Part shown: piece after piece, positions 63,139-64,000 of the stretch
Layout: each line of letters opens with the position of its first letter
Position numbering within the stretch: position 1 is the first letter of the stretch
From: Porticoccaceae bacterium LTM1
Lineage (GTDB): Bacteria; Pseudomonadota; Gammaproteobacteria; Pseudomonadales; Porticoccaceae
Assembly (NCBI GenBank): GCA_030252795.1
Contig: CP127080.1
Coordinates: 1,562,501 to 1,626,500 of the forward strand
Direction of reading: 5' to 3'
DNA length: 64,000 nucleotides
The notes under the pieces: generated by a model
Told to the model about the DNA's origin: nothing
The model's database searches: none
What the model saw: the letters and a program-made list of their open reading frames with translations, nothing else
Position numbers and translations under genes: made by a program

Positions 63139-64000
63139 TTAAAACTGATCTTCAGGCAAAGCCATAATTGAATCGTGGCCAGCGGTAATCGCCTGCATAT
63201 AGCTGGTTGTTCTCGGCATTAAGTGTTCGGCATAAAACTGCGCAGTAATTATCTTGTTGCGACAGAATTCAGCGTTGCCCTCACCTTTTTCAAGTTGGCG
63301 ATGCGCCGCCAATGCACTTTTTGCCAGTAGCGCTCCAGCCGCAGTTGTACCCAGCAACATCAGCAGGTTATAGGCAACTGCATTTGGGAAACTCCAGTCA
63401 CCCATTACATGAGTAAAAATATGTCGAATGGCTTTATCCGCCGAATAAAGCCCCTGCCCCAACCCACGATGAATTGACGCCATCGGTTTGCCTGCTTTTT
63501 CCAGCTCACCAAGTAGCACATGAAATTCACCCGCCAATTCCTGCAGCGCTTCACCCTGATCCCTGAGCAATTTACGACCAATCAGGTCCATAGCCTGAAT
63601 ACCATTCGTGCCTTCATAAATCGGCAGGATTCGTGCGTCCCGAAAATGCTGTGCAGCACCGGTTTCCTCGATATAGCCCATGCCCCCATGGATTTGCACA
63701 CCCAGAGACGTCACTTCTTGAGCCATCTCGGTACACCACCCCTTCACCAGGGGTGTCAGCAGGTCGACTCGACGATCATGACGTTTGGCAACAGTTACAT
63801 CTGGCTCATAAAGCGAGAAATCTTCATGAGCAATGGCTTCATAAGCCAACGCACGGCCAGCCTCAATCTGACTGCGCATTAGCATCAACATACGGCGAAT
63901 ATCCGGGTGCTTGATAATTGGTGCACGTCCTTCAACGCCGGTTACCGATCCTTGCACCCGAGTGCGCGCATATTCACAAGCTTGCTGGTAAGCGCGCTCG
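63139..64000 (-). CDS. Acyl-CoA dehydrogenase, C-terminal part (gene runs off the right edge)
   Basis: The frame remains open to base 64000, so the N-terminal part lies outside. The visible 287 residues start ERAYQQACEYARTRVQGS and include the flavin-binding GVQIHGGMGYIEETG, IYEGTNGIQAMDLIGRK and a C-terminal extension (GAKSALAAHRQL region) typical of the larger subfamily. It oxidises an acyl-CoA to the enoyl-CoA, using FAD. It may supply fadBA but is unlinked here. Substrate chain length is unknown. Confidence 0.88.
   Translation of the reverse strand, partial: ERAYQQACEYARTRVQGSVTGVEGRAPIIKHPDIRRMLMLMRSQIEAGRALAYEAIAHEDFSLYEPDVTVAKRHDRRVDLLTPLVKGWCTEMAQEVTSLGVQIHGGMGYIEETGAAQHFRDARILPIYEGTNGIQAMDLIGRKLLRDQGEALQELAGEFHVLLGELEKAGKPMASIHRGLGQGLYSADKAIRHIFTHVMGDWSFPNAVAYNLLMLLGTTAAGALLAKSALAAHRQLEKGEGNAEFCRNKIITAQFYAEHLMPRTTSYMQAITAGHDSIMALPEDQF

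Overview
The window reads as a densely coded stretch of a gammaproteobacterial chromosome, close to the Pseudomonas/Cellvibrio-type marine gammaproteobacteria. Three things point there: the block tig-clpP-clpX-lon-hupB-ppiD, the dnaX-ybaB-recR block, and above all the chain leuC-leuD-leuB-asd-asd-fimV-truA-trpF-trpB-trpA-accD-folC-dedD-cvpA-purF-metZ, which I recall in nearly this order from Pseudomonas. No phage, CRISPR array, rRNA operon or defence island is visible. The only clear mobile element is one IS3-family copy.

Layout. 1-1173: 3' part of mltD (lytic transglycosylase with three LysM repeats). 1200-2505: an intact IS3-type element with CAG target duplications, inserted just before a terminator shared with ppiD. 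2559-11109: protein quality control on the minus strand (ppiD, hupB, lon, clpX, clpP, tig), with a sigma-32-like promoter before lon and a sigma-70 promoter before hupB, then tRNA-Leu(UAG). 11394-13270: a divergent phosphomannose-isomerase-like cupin protein facing a small acidic lipoprotein. 13354-18018: fadA/fadB, then a translationally coupled nitroreductase/methyltransferase pair. 18161-22554: tex, then a four-gene operon of a secreted small protein, a membrane protein, an ECF sigma factor and a small membrane protein. 22576-28769: fpr, a ycgL-ycgN-membrane protein operon, rnd, recR, ybaB and dnaX. 28930-29050: SRP 4.5S RNA. 29198-36585: a secreted S9 peptidase and a complete oligopeptide ABC transporter with fused ATPases. 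36832-44309: a DUF4286-like protein, outer-membrane phospholipase A, a sulfurtransferase, a moxR-DUF58-transglutaminase operon and rlmG. 44446-61931: the long biosynthetic chain named above. 62051-64000: a LysR regulator divergent from leuC, and the 3' part of an acyl-CoA dehydrogenase gene.

How the genes work together. Tig, ClpXP, Lon and PpiD form the folding and proteolysis set. The secreted S9 peptidase beside oppABC(DF) suggests extracytoplasmic peptide breakdown followed by uptake. FadAB plus the terminal acyl-CoA dehydrogenase serve fatty-acid oxidation. The leu, asd, trp, metZ, purF and folC genes supply amino acids, purines and folate.

The most unusual observations are: (i) a structured repeat family, two copies of which occupy convergent intergenic gaps (36676-36785 and 62951-63045); both have 29-bp arms, and four double compensatory changes separate the copies; (ii) a complete programmed -1 frameshift signal in dnaX (Shine-Dalgarno-like element, A AAA AAG, immediate stop, stem-loop) that would make a short gamma subunit, followed by an in-frame 18-bp minisatellite present only in tau; (iii) the uncharacterised sigma-factor operon at 20657-22554; and (iv) the divergent cupin at 11394-12770.
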